64,000 nucleotides of DNA from Actinoplanes nipponensis (lineage in GTDB: Bacteria; Actinomycetota; Actinomycetes; Mycobacteriales; Micromonosporaceae), in NCBI RefSeq assembly GCF_016862275.1, contig NZ_BOMQ01000086.1, positions 22,091 to 86,090 on the forward strand, read 5' to 3'. The position numbers were made by a program, and so were the translations under genes. Of this stretch, positions 53,083 through 62,025 are shown in pieces. Below the pieces are notes generated by a model. The model was not told where the DNA came from. It made no database searches and saw nothing but the letters and a program-made list of their open reading frames with translations. Every line of letters begins with the position of its first letter. Within the stretch, counting starts at the first letter, position 1.

Positions 53083-54450
53083 TCAGCCGTCGGGGTTGGT
53101 CTGCCAGTTCTTGAGCAACTGAAAAATCTGGCGATTGATACGGACACCGGAATTGCCGGTCATCGATCCGGTGGTGTGAATGGCGACCATGTACCGCTTG
53201 TTGTCGGGCCGCTTCACCCACACCGGGGAACCGCTCTGCGCGCCGAACGTGTCGATGTCGTAGAACACCCGGCTGCCGGTGACCGACTTGGCCGTCCGGC
53301 CGTGGTACCAGAGCGTGCCCAGCGGCTTGTCGCCCGGGTAGCCGGCCAGGTTGAGGTTGCTCGACATCAGCTCGAGATCGGGCAGGTTGGCGAAGCCGAA
53401 GGTGCCGATGTCGCTCGCCGAGAACGGGCGGGGCAGGATCACCGCGGCGATGTCACAGTCGCGGTGGCGGTGCACCGTCCAGCCGCGCAGCACCCACACC
53501 CGGCTCGCGTTGAGCGTGCCGTACGGCTTCTGGTCGCCGTTGCGGCCCGGCGTGCACTGGATTTCCCGGACGTACCCGCCCTGCGTGTGCATGTACGCGC
53601 AGTGGCCGGCGGTGATGACCACCCGCGGCGCGATGAGGGCGCCGCTGCCCAGGAACTTGCGTCCGTTGCCCGCCGTGATGGTGAGCTGGACGATGCGCTT
53701 CCAGGGCACCTCCCGGGTGTTGGTGATCTGCCGGCGGTCGTCCTTGCCGATGATGACCTCGAGCTGTTCGACAGCTTCCTGGATGGACTCCTGATCCAGG
53801 TCGAGCGACTCGGAGAAGTCCTCGCCGGTCTCGCGGCGGGCCTGCTGAGCGGGCTGCGCGGCCCGCGCGGTGACCGCCACCGGGCGCCGGCGCGGCTGCT
53901 GGCGGTTGAACAGCGACCCCAGCCCCTGCAGGAGGGCCGGCGCCACGGTGCTGCCGAGCGCCTTGGCCGCCACCGGCCCGACGATGTTGAGCAGCGGACC
54001 GATCAGCGGGGCCAGGAACGGGAAGAACTCCTCGCTGCCGGCCTCCACGACGCCGGCGTCGATGGCCGTGGCCTCGTCGGCGCCGAGCTGCTCGGACTCG
54101 GAACGCTCCGGGCTCCAGCCGGCGCTCTCCTCGAAGGTCGTGGTCTGCGCGCCGGTCGCGGCGCCGGCCTCGTCGCTGACCGCCCCGCCCTCGGCCGAGC
54201 CGCCGAAGCCCGCTCCGAGCTGCTGCGACACGGGCGTGTAGGCGTCGGTGGGCACGGCGGTCGCCTCGGTCAGGCCGCCGGTCTCGCCGGCGCCGGAGGT
54301 GACGTCGAGACCCTCGACGACCTCGGAGGTCTCGGACTGCGCCGGGGCGCTCGAGGCGCTCGCCGCGCTGCCGGGGCCGTAGCCGCTGCCCCGGCTGCGG
54401 GCGGCGGTGCTGCTGGTGGTGGTGGTCGTGTCACTTGTCATCGAGCTCAT
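53083..54450 (-). CDS. V8-like (S1B) trypsin-fold serine protease without a signal peptide
   Basis: 455 aa from ATG 54450 (MSSMTSDTTTTT), with AAGGGAG 5 bases upstream; an earlier in-frame ATG adds 14 residues. Residues 1 to about 150 are Thr/Ser/Ala/Glu-rich and disordered. About 155-195 is hydrophobic but Gly/Pro/Ala-rich (FFPFLAPLIGPLLNIVGPVAAKALG). The protease domain (about 250-450) has His283 (TAGHC), Asp333 (CDIAAV) and Ser406 (GAQSGSPV), a full triad of the V8/glutamyl-endopeptidase type. Conventional export is not evident. It leads a cassette with two Ig-fold proteins. Cleavage specificity and role are unknown. Confidence 0.88.
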   Translation of the reverse strand: MSSMTSDTTTTTSSTAARSRGSGYGPGSAASASSAPAQSETSEVVEGLDVTSGAGETGGLTEATAVPTDAYTPVSQQLGAGFGGSAEGGAVSDEAGAATGAQTTTFEESAGWSPERSESEQLGADEATAIDAGVVEAGSEEFFPFLAPLIGPLLNIVGPVAAKALGSTVAPALLQGLGSLFNRQQPRRRPVAVTARAAQPAQQARRETGEDFSESLDLDQESIQEAVEQLEVIIGKDDRRQITNTREVPWKRIVQLTITAGNGRKFLGSGALIAPRVVITAGHCAYMHTQGGYVREIQCTPGRNGDQKPYGTLNASRVWVLRGWTVHRHRDCDIAAVILPRPFSASDIGTFGFANLPDLELMSSNLNLAGYPGDKPLGTLWYHGRTAKSVTGSRVFYDIDTFGAQSGSPVWVKRPDNKRYMVAIHTTGSMTGNSGVRINRQIFQLLKNWQTNPDG

Positions 54451-54752
54451 GCCTACTCCCTTTCGGCATGGTGACCAGGACCCGGTCGGCACCTCGCGCG
54501 CCGGACACCGCCCGAGCCATGGTGCGGAGGGATGGTTACCCCCGGGACGCGCCGAATCAGCATGCGCCCCGCGGAAAGGCGTCGCCTTTCAATCAATGAC
54601 AGCGCTGCGTTCTCAGTAATACACCCAACGCATTGTGATCGGAATTCGTGAACCGGTTAAGAAAACAAGATTTCCTGGACCGTCATTTGATCAGAGCGAT
54701 GAGCAGCGCGTTCTCCCGCGAATGCACGATATTTTGACACCGGCAAAGAACG

Positions 54753-54780
54753 GCGGCCGGGTCCGGGTGGACCCGGCCGC
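54753..54780. terminator. Hairpin, probable terminator
   Basis: Perfect 12-bp stem GCGGCCGGGTCC/GGACCCGGCCGC with a GGGT loop, second of two hairpins downstream of the secreted-protein gene. Confidence 0.7.
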
Positions 54781-54800
54781 TTCCACGACCTTTCCGTACC

Positions 54801-54823
54801 GTCCGGCCGGTCACCGGCCGGAC
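54801..54823 (-). terminator. Hairpin terminator after the secreted-protein gene
   Basis: Perfect 10-bp stem GTCCGGCCGG/CCGGCCGGAC with a 3-nt loop, 8 bases past the stop of the 54831-55583 gene. Forms a tandem terminator with the previous hairpin. Confidence 0.75.
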
Positions 54824-54830
54824 GGGGCGC

Positions 54831-55583
54831 CTAGCGCCGGCCCGACCACCAGTGGCCCCGGCGGAAGCCGGACGACCACTGGTGTTCGGTGCAGTTCCTG
54901 GTGGTGGCGAAGCGCTGCTCGTCCAGGACGGCGGTCACCCCGGCGTTGTAGGTGCCGAGCCCGAAGCCGATGCCCGTGACGGTCATCCGCGGGTTGGCCG
55001 CGACGACCTGGGCGAAGGTCAGCGTGGCCGGGCCGCCCGCGGTCTTGGGCAGGCCGGCGATGGTCGTCGAGGACGTCCACAGCGGACCGTCGAGCACGTT
55101 CCACTCGGTGCGCACCTTGCGCTGCGGGTTCCCCGCACCGATCGAACCCAGGTAGTAGTAGGGCTCGAAGATCAGCACGCCCTCGCCGGCCGGCGTCCGC
55201 ACGTACAGGTGGTACGCGGGGAGCGCGGCATCGTTGACGACGTTGTTGTCGCCGGCCGTCGAGTCGAGCTTGACGGTCTCGTAGCTCACCTCGGTGACGG
55301 TGGCGGCCGGGACCGGCCTGAAGAAGGTCTGCCAGGACACCTTGTCGGCGTTGGCGGACCGGGCGGTGGTCAGCTTGACCCCGTCGGCGACGACGGTGGC
55401 GGTGGCCGTGCCGACCTTGGTGATGCCGGCGGTGGTGCTGTGCTTGACGATCGCGCAGGGGCGGTGCGAGCTGGCACTCGCCGGCTGGGCGCTCACGGTC
55501 AGGGCGCTCGCCGCGGCCAGGGCCAACGCGGCAGCAGTCAGGCCACGCTTGGCAGGAGTGAAGATCATACCTTTATGGTCCAT
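54831..55583 (-). CDS. Secreted protein of unknown function (Sec signal peptide)
   Basis: 250 aa from ATG 55583, or 245 aa from ATG 55568, which gives a more ordinary signal sequence (MIFTPAKRGLTAAALALAA). The hydrophobic stretch and PASA|SS cleavage site are clear. The mature domain is beta-rich (VSYETVKLDSTAGDNNVV, YHLYVRTPAGEGVLIFEPYYYLGSIGAG, RMTVTGIGFGLGTYNAGVTAVLDEQRF) with two Cys and a basic, Trp-rich end. I do not recognise the family; the fold looks like a carbohydrate- or wall-binding jelly roll (inference). Divergent from the candidate immunity gene by 230 bases. Confidence 0.82.
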   Translation of the reverse strand: MDHKGMIFTPAKRGLTAAALALAAASALTVSAQPASASSHRPCAIVKHSTTAGITKVGTATATVVADGVKLTTARSANADKVSWQTFFRPVPAATVTEVSYETVKLDSTAGDNNVVNDAALPAYHLYVRTPAGEGVLIFEPYYYLGSIGAGNPQRKVRTEWNVLDGPLWTSSTTIAGLPKTAGGPATLTFAQVVAANPRMTVTGIGFGLGTYNAGVTAVLDEQRFATTRNCTEHQWSSGFRRGHWWSGRR

Positions 55584-55813
55584 ATGTCCACTTTAACAGT
55601 CGACGTCGCTTATCATGCGACGCCGCCGGCCGCGGGAAGTCACCTCCGCCGGCCAGACCGTACCCACCGAGGCCGATAAACGCAGGCCAGATATGCGGCG
55701 GCCCTTGATCGTCGGCGGCCCCGGCGGGCGGAAAAGCCACGTTCGCGGCTGCGTGGCGGCCGCACCCGGCCTTACCCATCACGAGACACCGATGTCTGCG
55801 GCATGATGCTGCG

Positions 55814-56383
55814 ATGGATCAACGATGGGCTGAACTGGCGCGGACCCTACGGGCGCTGGGACTGTGGCAGCACCTTCCCGCGGACGAGGCGGAGGCCGGG
55901 GAACGGGCGGTCGCGGAGGGCGCTCATCCGCTCGGCGGAAAGGCCACGCTCGACGAGGAGCCGGGCCTCCGGCTGTGCTACGTCGACGGGGAGACCATGG
56001 CCGAAGGCGGGGTGGCCCGGGTGCTGGCGGAATGGGCGCCCGCGCTGCGGCGCCACGGGGTGGATCCGCACATCGAGCTGGTGAGCTATCCCGACAGCGT
56101 CGAGGACGGCGACTACGTCATCACGATCAACGGCCGTCGCTGCGTCGTGTGGACCCCGCAGGACTGGGTGGCGAACAGCCCGTGGGCGGTGGCCACCGTC
56201 CGGCCGCTGGCCGTCATCAACGACCTCCTGGCCGAGGCCGGCGCGGTCCCGCGGGTCTACACCCTCTACGCCGGCGGCAACGACGCGGAGGCCTGGCTCC
56301 TCGACCCGCGCATCGTCGCTGCCATCGCCGAGAGCGGCTTGATCCGGGAGGGCGCCGTACCCGCGCTGGCTGCGCACGCGTGA
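55814..56383 (+). CDS. Candidate immunity protein of the adjacent polymorphic toxin, 189 aa
   Basis: Soluble 189-aa protein with no signal. An N-terminal helix (WAELARTLRALGLWQHLP), then an alpha/beta domain: EGGVARVLAEWAPALRRHGV, then a strand pair DYVITINGRRCVVW, then WAVATVRPLAVINDLLAEAGAVPRVYTLYAGGNDAEAWLLDPRIVAAI. I know no assigned function. It is convergent with the large toxin gene, stops only 60 bases apart, with a shared terminator between; cytoplasmic location and size suit an immunity protein. Classical immunity genes lie downstream on the same strand, so the inverted orientation weakens the case. ATG 55814. Confidence 0.75.
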   Translation: MDQRWAELARTLRALGLWQHLPADEAEAGERAVAEGAHPLGGKATLDEEPGLRLCYVDGETMAEGGVARVLAEWAPALRRHGVDPHIELVSYPDSVEDGDYVITINGRRCVVWTPQDWVANSPWAVATVRPLAVINDLLAEAGAVPRVYTLYAGGNDAEAWLLDPRIVAAIAESGLIREGAVPALAAHA

Positions 56384-56386
56384 CGA

Positions 56387-56420
56387 GGGCGCCGCCTCGG
56401 TGGAAGCAGAGGCGGCGCCC
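56387..56420. terminator. Bidirectional hairpin between toxin gene and candidate immunity gene
   Basis: Perfect 12-bp stem GGGCGCCGCCTC/GAGGCGGCGCCC with a 10-nt loop, between the convergent stops at 56383 and 56443. Confidence 0.85.
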
Positions 56421-56442
56421 GCAGCGGATCAGGCCGGCCGGA

Positions 56443-59400
56443 TCAACCGTCGATGGGGTGGAAGTACAACTTGATGCCCATCGCGTCGGCGTCGTCGACG
56501 AGCTCCATGGCCCGCTCCATGTAGCCCGGCGGCGGGTTCTTCGGGTACGCGACCCGCAGCACCCAGTTGTCGATGTCGCCCCGCTTGTACTGCTTCGACA
56601 GGGTCCAGCCGTCGTCGAACCGCTTGCCGTTGTTCAGCTCGTTCAGGACCGCCTTGATCTTGCTCTTGAACCGGCCCGGCGTGTCGACGTTGTCCGCGCG
56701 CCAGTCGACGCTCTTGATGCTGGTCCCGGTCCTGGTCCCGGCGTCGTAGGCGTCGATGTAGGGGTGGCCGGGCGACAGGTGACCGCCGAGGGCCTCCTCG
56801 ATGGTCAAGCCGTCCTTGGCGTGCACGTTGTCCCACTTGCCGGGCGTGAGGCCGGGAACCTTGGTGATCGCCTGGATCACCGGGCAGGTGTTGTGCACGA
56901 GCAGCCGCAGCCCGCCATCGGCCACGAAGTACGTGTGCACCCCCTCGACGGACAGGTCGTAGGTGACCATCGAGTCGGTGTAGTTGCGTACGGACTCGAC
57001 GGTGACCACCTCGGACCCGTCGGTCCACAACCGGTCCTGCCACGCCAACCGGCTCGCGTCCACGAAATCCCGGGCGGTGAGGCTGTAGAACGGGTGGTTC
57101 TGGGTACCGGTGATGGTCGCCCGTCGGCCGTCGCCGCCCGTCACGATCAGCTCGGTGAAGGCGGTGTCGGTGGTGGTGACGTGGACCTCGGTGACCCGGT
57201 GCGTCTCCACCCCGCCGGTGGGTGTCGCGTTGCGTACCAGGTCGCCGGCCCGGACATCCTCGATCGCCTTGACGCTGCCGTCGGCCATCACCACGCCCGT
57301 ACCGGCCGCGAAGCTGTGACCGGTCCGCAGGCAGGAGTTGAGCCCCTCGAAGATGGCCCGCGCCCGCGCCGCCAGCGCCGCCTTCTGGATCTTGGCGAAG
57401 GTCCGTGCGTTGATCGCCGATGCCTTGAGCGCGGCGAGCCCCGCGTCGATCCCGGCGACGTTGTACGCGAACATCGCGAACCGCAGCTCTTTGACCGCGA
57501 ACGAGACGCCCTTGAGAGCGACCGGCAGGGCCAGCTCGGCGACGACGAAACCGCAGTCGATCGCGCTGCCACCGTCGTGGTCGTCCGGCGTGAGCTTCTT
57601 GTAGCAGCCGATGAACTCGCCGAACAGCATCCCCGGCAGCGCCCTCAGCGTGGCCTCGAGGAACTCCTGCTGGGTGATGTGAATCTTGGCCGTGGTGGTC
57701 ACGTCGAACGGTTCGGTCATCAACTCGTCGAGCACGACCTGAGGCCCGCTGCCGGTGTTGACGCACACGTTCGGGTCGGCGCTGGGCGTGACACAACTGG
57801 CCAGCAGGTAGACGTAGTAACCCTTGGAGCGGTAGTTGCCGGTGACGTCGCAACCGCCCGTGCCGACGCAGTTGCTGGTCGGATCGAAGCTGTAGCCCGT
57901 CTGGATCGTCACGCGGTACACGTTGTCGAGCTCGGTCGCCACGGCGCCCGAGGCGGAGCCGGAGCCGGCGACATCACCCGGCGACTGCGGATTGCCCGCT
58001 AGCACCTCGTTGATCGCGTCGAGCGAGGACTGCGCCGCGTCCGCTGAGGCCTCCGCGTTGTCCGCCGCCTCCCGTGCCGACGCCGCCGAGTCCTCGGCGT
58101 CGTCGGCGTACCCGTCGGCCAACGAGGCGTCCGCCTCCGCGTCATCGGCCGCGCCGCGGGCGGCGGCGGCGTCCCGCTCGCTGTCGTCCGCGGCGGCCTC
58201 GGCCGCGTCGGCGGAGCCGTCGGCCGCGTCCGCCGAGTTACGCGCCTTCTCCACGTCGAGCTGGGCCTGGGCGTCCATGTCGTCGATCCGGGCGGACGCC
58301 TGCTGGGTCGCCTTCGCGTCGGCGGCCGCCTGGTTCGCCGACTTGGTCGCCGCCGCGGCCGACGCGGCCGCCTTGGAGGCCGAGACCGCCGCGTCCGCAG
58401 CCGCCTGGGCGGCGAGCTTCGCGTCGCCGGCCGCCCGGTTCGCCGCATCCTGCGCGGCCGCCGCCAGGGCCGCCGCCTGCACTGCCTGCGCCGCCGCGAC
58501 GTTCGCCTGCGCCTCGGCGATCGTCTTGGCCGCCTGCGAGCTCAGCGAGGCCAGCCCGGCCGCCGAGTCGGAGGTCGCCCACGGATCGGCCAGCGAGATC
58601 GCCTCGTCGGCCGGCGCCGACACCGCCGCGGCGGCCGCCGCGGCCTCCCGCGCCGCCTGGCCGGTGGCCATCGCCTGCCCGGTCGCGACCGCGCTGTCCG
58701 CCAGCGCCGCGGCCGCCTCGCTACGGGCCTGCTGCGCCGCCTGCTTCGCGCTCGCCGCCTCCGCTTTGGCCTCGGCCGCCGACTGCCGCGCCAGGGTCGC
58801 CTGTTCCGCCGACTTGCGGGCGTTCTCGATCGCGTCCGCGGCCAGCGCGTGACCCTTGATCGAGGCCGCATGCGTCTGCGAGGCCGCCGCCTGCGCCTTG
58901 CGGACGTCGGCGTAGGCCCGATCCGCCGCGGCCCGGGCCTTGATGGCCGCCGTCCGTGCCTTCGCCGCCGCCGACGCTGCGGCGTTGGCTGCCCTGTTCG
59001 CGGTGTCCGCAGCGGCCCCGGCGGCGTTCGCCGCGTTCCGGGCCCGCCGCGCCTCCGCCTCCGCGGCATCGGCCGCGCCCGTGCCGGCGGCGGCCGCCGC
59101 CTTCGCGTCCGCGACGGCGGCCTCGGCCGTCAACCGGTCCAGCGTCTGACGGGCGGCTGAGGCGCGCGACGCCGCAGCGGCCGCATCGGACTCCGCCCGC
59201 AGCGCGGCCGCCTCGTCGTCGTTCGCCCGGCCCGCGGCGGCCTGCGCCTCGTTCTTCTTCGTCTCGGCGATCGCCGCCTGCTGCTGGGCGGTGGCGTTCG
59301 CGGCCGCCGCGTTCTGCCGCTCCCGCTCGGCGGTCGCCTTCGCCTCCGCGGCGATCCGCTCCTGCTTGGCCGCGTCCGCCGCGGCGGCATCGGCCTTGGC

Positions 59401-61968
59401 GAGGGCGGTCTTGGCGGTCGCCTCGACCGTGGCGATCTTCGCCTTGTCGGCGGCCACCTTGGCGGCCGCGTTCGCCGCCGCCGTCGCCTGCTGCTGCGCC
59501 TGGGTGGCCAGCTGCGCCGCCCGGGCCGCGCTGTCCTGCGCCGACTGGCGCAGGTAGAGGGCTCGCGCGGCGTGCGCCTGAGCGCTGGCGTTGGCCAGCA
59601 GCGTCGCCGAGTTCGCCAGGGTCGCGTTGACGGCGGCCACCACGGTCTGCATCGCATTGGCCGTGGCCTGCGTCGCGGCCGCGGCCGCCTGAGCGACCTG
59701 CGCCGACTGCTGCGCGTACGTCAGGCCCCGGCCGGCCGGCAACCCGTTCGCGGCCGCGGCCGTGTACGCCGCGGTGCGGACCGCGGCCGCCTTGTCCGCG
59801 GCGTCCTTGGCCACCGCCGCGGAGTTCTTGGCCGCCTCGGCCAGCGCGGCCACCTTCGCCTTGACCAGCTTCAGGTCGGCCGGGGCGTGCGACATGTCGA
59901 CGCTGCCCCAGGTGATCTGCGGGCCGTTGACCTTCTGGTCCTGGGCCCACAGGATGCCGCGGGCGGTCCACGCGTAGTCCAGGCCGTCGTGCATCGTCTC
60001 GGCACTGGCCCGCAACGCGTCCAGGGCCTGCATCTCCGCGGCCAGGATCTCCGCCCGGGGCTGCGCCTGGGTGTTCAGCTCGGCCTGCCACTCGGCCCAG
60101 GCGGTCTCCTCGACGTCGAGAAGCACCTCCTCCGGGTCGATCGGGTTGGTGGAGTCGCCCTGCGCCCAGCGGGTCTTGAGCGCCTCCACCTCCACCCGGA
60201 ACTCCGGAGTGCCGGACTCGGGCGCCACGGTCGGCCACCCGTCGTACTGGATGAACCGCCGCACGTCGTCGGCCGAGCCGTCGATCGCCTTGTCCGCGTA
60301 CAGGTTCCAGGCCCACGCGTCGGCCGGAGTGGCCGCAGCGTGCCGGGCCGCGATCTCCCGGACCTTGTCCTGCGCGGCCGGCTCCGCCTTCGCCGTCGGC
60401 GGCTGGGCGTACAACGCGTTGCTGGCCAGCCAGAACGTCGAACTCTTGGACATGAAGTCGACGACGTCGGTGTCGTAGTCGGGCAGCCGCCCGTACTCCG
60501 ACATCGGGTATCCGTACAGGAAGTGGTCGCGGCCGGCCTCACGCTGGGCCCGCGCCTGGTCCGCGACGCCCGCGGCGGCGACATCCTGGTCCAGGGGCCC
60601 GCCGTCGGCGTCGACCCAGCTCGCGTCGACCCAGTCGTACCAGGAGGCGTTCAGCGCGGTGTCCGGCCCGGCGAGCGTCCCGGCGGCCGCCTTACGCGCG
60701 TTGCTGCCCCCGGCGTGCAGCAACAACGCGAGCCGGGAACGGTTGACCCGGACCCGCTCGGCCGTGCTCATCGCGTTGAGCCGCTCCCAGTTGCTGCCCG
60801 TGCCCGCCGGAATCACCGACGGCACGGCCGTGGCCGGGCCGGTGAACGTCCGCCCCGCGTGCGGGACGTCCCACACCTGGGCGCCGGTGTTGTTGCAGGT
60901 GTAGAGCTGCAGCTGAGTTCCGACGGTGGTCGACGAGTTCGGGACGTCGAGGCAGCGGCCGGAGTTCGGGTTGAGCAACCGGGGCCTGTTGCTGGTGTCC
61001 CAGCCGACCGCCCACTGCTGATCCAGGGTGCCGGCGCACTTCGCCAGCACGGTCAGGACACCGTTGGCGGTGCCGGCCTCCCCACCGTTGACGCCGAGGC
61101 ACAGGCCGGCCGCGGTCAGCGTGCCGTCGGTCTGCAGCGTCCAGGGCAACAGCGGACCGCCGTTGTAGCCGCTGCCGCAGGTGTTGATGACCAGCGCCGT
61201 ACCGGTCGCGGGCGTGGCCGTGGTCGCCGCCGGGGCGGCGCACCGGCTCAACGTCGCGCTGGTGACCGGGCCGACCGGCGGTGTCGGAGTGGTCGGGCCG
61301 GAGAACCGCTGAGCGGCACTGCCGTTGCAGGTGTAGATCTGGAGCGCGACACCGTTCGCCGTCGACGAGCTGGGTGTGTCCACGCAGCGGCCGGCCGACT
61401 GGTTGTAGAGCTGGAGGCTGCCCGTCTTGCCGAACTGGACGACCCAGTGCTGGCTGTCCCAGTCGTGGCAGTCGAACAGCTGAACGGGACGGTTGTTGTC
61501 CTTCTCGGTGGTCAGGTCGGTCTCGGTGGTGAAGGTGGTGCCGATACCGGTCCGCGCCGCGACGTACCCGGTGCCGTTGAGGGCGGCGTGCAGGCCGCCG
61601 GCGCCGGCCGCGATCGAGGTGCCGAAGCCGGGACCCGTGGCGCCGGCGAGCTCCTTGGTCCAGCCGCCGGCGCTCACACCCTTCTTCGCGTACAGGTAGC
61701 CGTCCGAACCGACCATGAGCTGGGTGCCGTCCGAGCCGGCCGCGATGGCGGTGTCGAAGTCCGGGTCGGTCGCGGTGACCGTGCTCTCCTTGGTCCAGGT
61801 GGTGCCGATGCCGGTACGGGCGTAGACATATCCGTCGCTGCCGACCAGCATCTGCACGCCGCCGTTGGTGGCGATCGCCTGAGCGCCCGGCGCCTGCTCC
61901 TTCGTCCAGCCGGAGGTGCCGCCGATGCTCGACCGGGCGTACACCGCACCGTCGCTGCCGATCATCAT
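56443..61968 (-). CDS. Main body of a split giant polymorphic toxin (propeller repeats, ricin-B lectin, Ala-rich coiled coil, Hint, C-terminal toxin)
   Basis: 1841 codons open from ATG 61968; the frame continues upstream to an amber codon at 62026-62028, beyond which the N-terminus lies in the same frame. Order: four propeller-like repeats (1 to about 165; GSDG..YARxxIG..WTKE); two ricin-B lectin regions with QxW-type HWVVQF, AQRF, QQWAV, AQVWDV (about 170-370); a helical domain with YGYPMSEYGRLPDYDTDVVDFM (about 390-690); an Ala-rich coiled coil (about 700-1320); a Cys-containing linker; a Hint domain from Cys1546 (GTGVVMADGSVKAIEDV) to Asn1693 (LLVHN), expected to self-cleave; and a 148-residue toxin (1694-1841) with GTRTGTSIKSVDW recalling CdiA-CT nuclease toxins. 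Without the N-terminal piece it lacks a signal peptide. Confidence 0.85.
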   Translation of the reverse strand: MMIGSDGAVYARSSIGGTSGWTKEQAPGAQAIATNGGVQMLVGSDGYVYARTGIGTTWTKESTVTATDPDFDTAIAAGSDGTQLMVGSDGYLYAKKGVSAGGWTKELAGATGPGFGTSIAAGAGGLHAALNGTGYVAARTGIGTTFTTETDLTTEKDNNRPVQLFDCHDWDSQHWVVQFGKTGSLQLYNQSAGRCVDTPSSSTANGVALQIYTCNGSAAQRFSGPTTPTPPVGPVTSATLSRCAAPAATTATPATGTALVINTCGSGYNGGPLLPWTLQTDGTLTAAGLCLGVNGGEAGTANGVLTVLAKCAGTLDQQWAVGWDTSNRPRLLNPNSGRCLDVPNSSTTVGTQLQLYTCNNTGAQVWDVPHAGRTFTGPATAVPSVIPAGTGSNWERLNAMSTAERVRVNRSRLALLLHAGGSNARKAAAGTLAGPDTALNASWYDWVDASWVDADGGPLDQDVAAAGVADQARAQREAGRDHFLYGYPMSEYGRLPDYDTDVVDFMSKSSTFWLASNALYAQPPTAKAEPAAQDKVREIAARHAAATPADAWAWNLYADKAIDGSADDVRRFIQYDGWPTVAPESGTPEFRVEVEALKTRWAQGDSTNPIDPEEVLLDVEETAWAEWQAELNTQAQPRAEILAAEMQALDALRASAETMHDGLDYAWTARGILWAQDQKVNGPQITWGSVDMSHAPADLKLVKAKVAALAEAAKNSAAVAKDAADKAAAVRTAAYTAAAANGLPAGRGLTYAQQSAQVAQAAAAATQATANAMQTVVAAVNATLANSATLLANASAQAHAARALYLRQSAQDSAARAAQLATQAQQQATAAANAAAKVAADKAKIATVEATAKTALAKADAAAADAAKQERIAAEAKATAERERQNAAAANATAQQQAAIAETKKNEAQAAAGRANDDEAAALRAESDAAAAASRASAARQTLDRLTAEAAVADAKAAAAAGTGAADAAEAEARRARNAANAAGAAADTANRAANAAASAAAKARTAAIKARAAADRAYADVRKAQAAASQTHAASIKGHALAADAIENARKSAEQATLARQSAAEAKAEAASAKQAAQQARSEAAAALADSAVATGQAMATGQAAREAAAAAAAVSAPADEAISLADPWATSDSAAGLASLSSQAAKTIAEAQANVAAAQAVQAAALAAAAQDAANRAAGDAKLAAQAAADAAVSASKAAASAAAATKSANQAAADAKATQQASARIDDMDAQAQLDVEKARNSADAADGSADAAEAAADDSERDAAAARGAADDAEADASLADGYADDAEDSAASAREAADNAEASADAAQSSLDAINEVLAGNPQSPGDVAGSGSASGAVATELDNVYRVTIQTGYSFDPTSNCVGTGGCDVTGNYRSKGYYVYLLASCVTPSADPNVCVNTGSGPQVVLDELMTEPFDVTTTAKIHITQQEFLEATLRALPGMLFGEFIGCYKKLTPDDHDGGSAIDCGFVVAELALPVALKGVSFAVKELRFAMFAYNVAGIDAGLAALKASAINARTFAKIQKAALAARARAIFEGLNSCLRTGHSFAAGTGVVMADGSVKAIEDVRAGDLVRNATPTGGVETHRVTEVHVTTTDTAFTELIVTGGDGRRATITGTQNHPFYSLTARDFVDASRLAWQDRLWTDGSEVVTVESVRNYTDSMVTYDLSVEGVHTYFVADGGLRLLVHNTCPVIQAITKVPGLTPGKWDNVHAKDGLTIEEALGGHLSPGHPYIDAYDAGTRTGTSIKSVDWRADNVDTPGRFKSKIKAVLNELNNGKRFDDGWTLSKQYKRGDIDNWVLRVAYPKNPPPGYMERAMELVDDADAMGIKLYFHPIDG

Positions 61969-62025
61969 CTGGACGCCGTCGGAGCCGACCGCGATCGCCT
62001 TGGCGCCGGCCGCGCTCTCCGCGAC

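Larger units (their letters stand above)
54451..54830. other. Gene-free stretch with AT-rich core and two hairpins
   Basis: About 380 bases. The segment 54590-54750 is distinctly AT-rich for this genome and probably holds the protease promoter. No gene is supported. A GGCGTCGCC-centred imperfect repeat lies near 54578-54590. Hairpins at 54753-54780 and 54801-54823 are listed separately. Confidence 0.55.
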
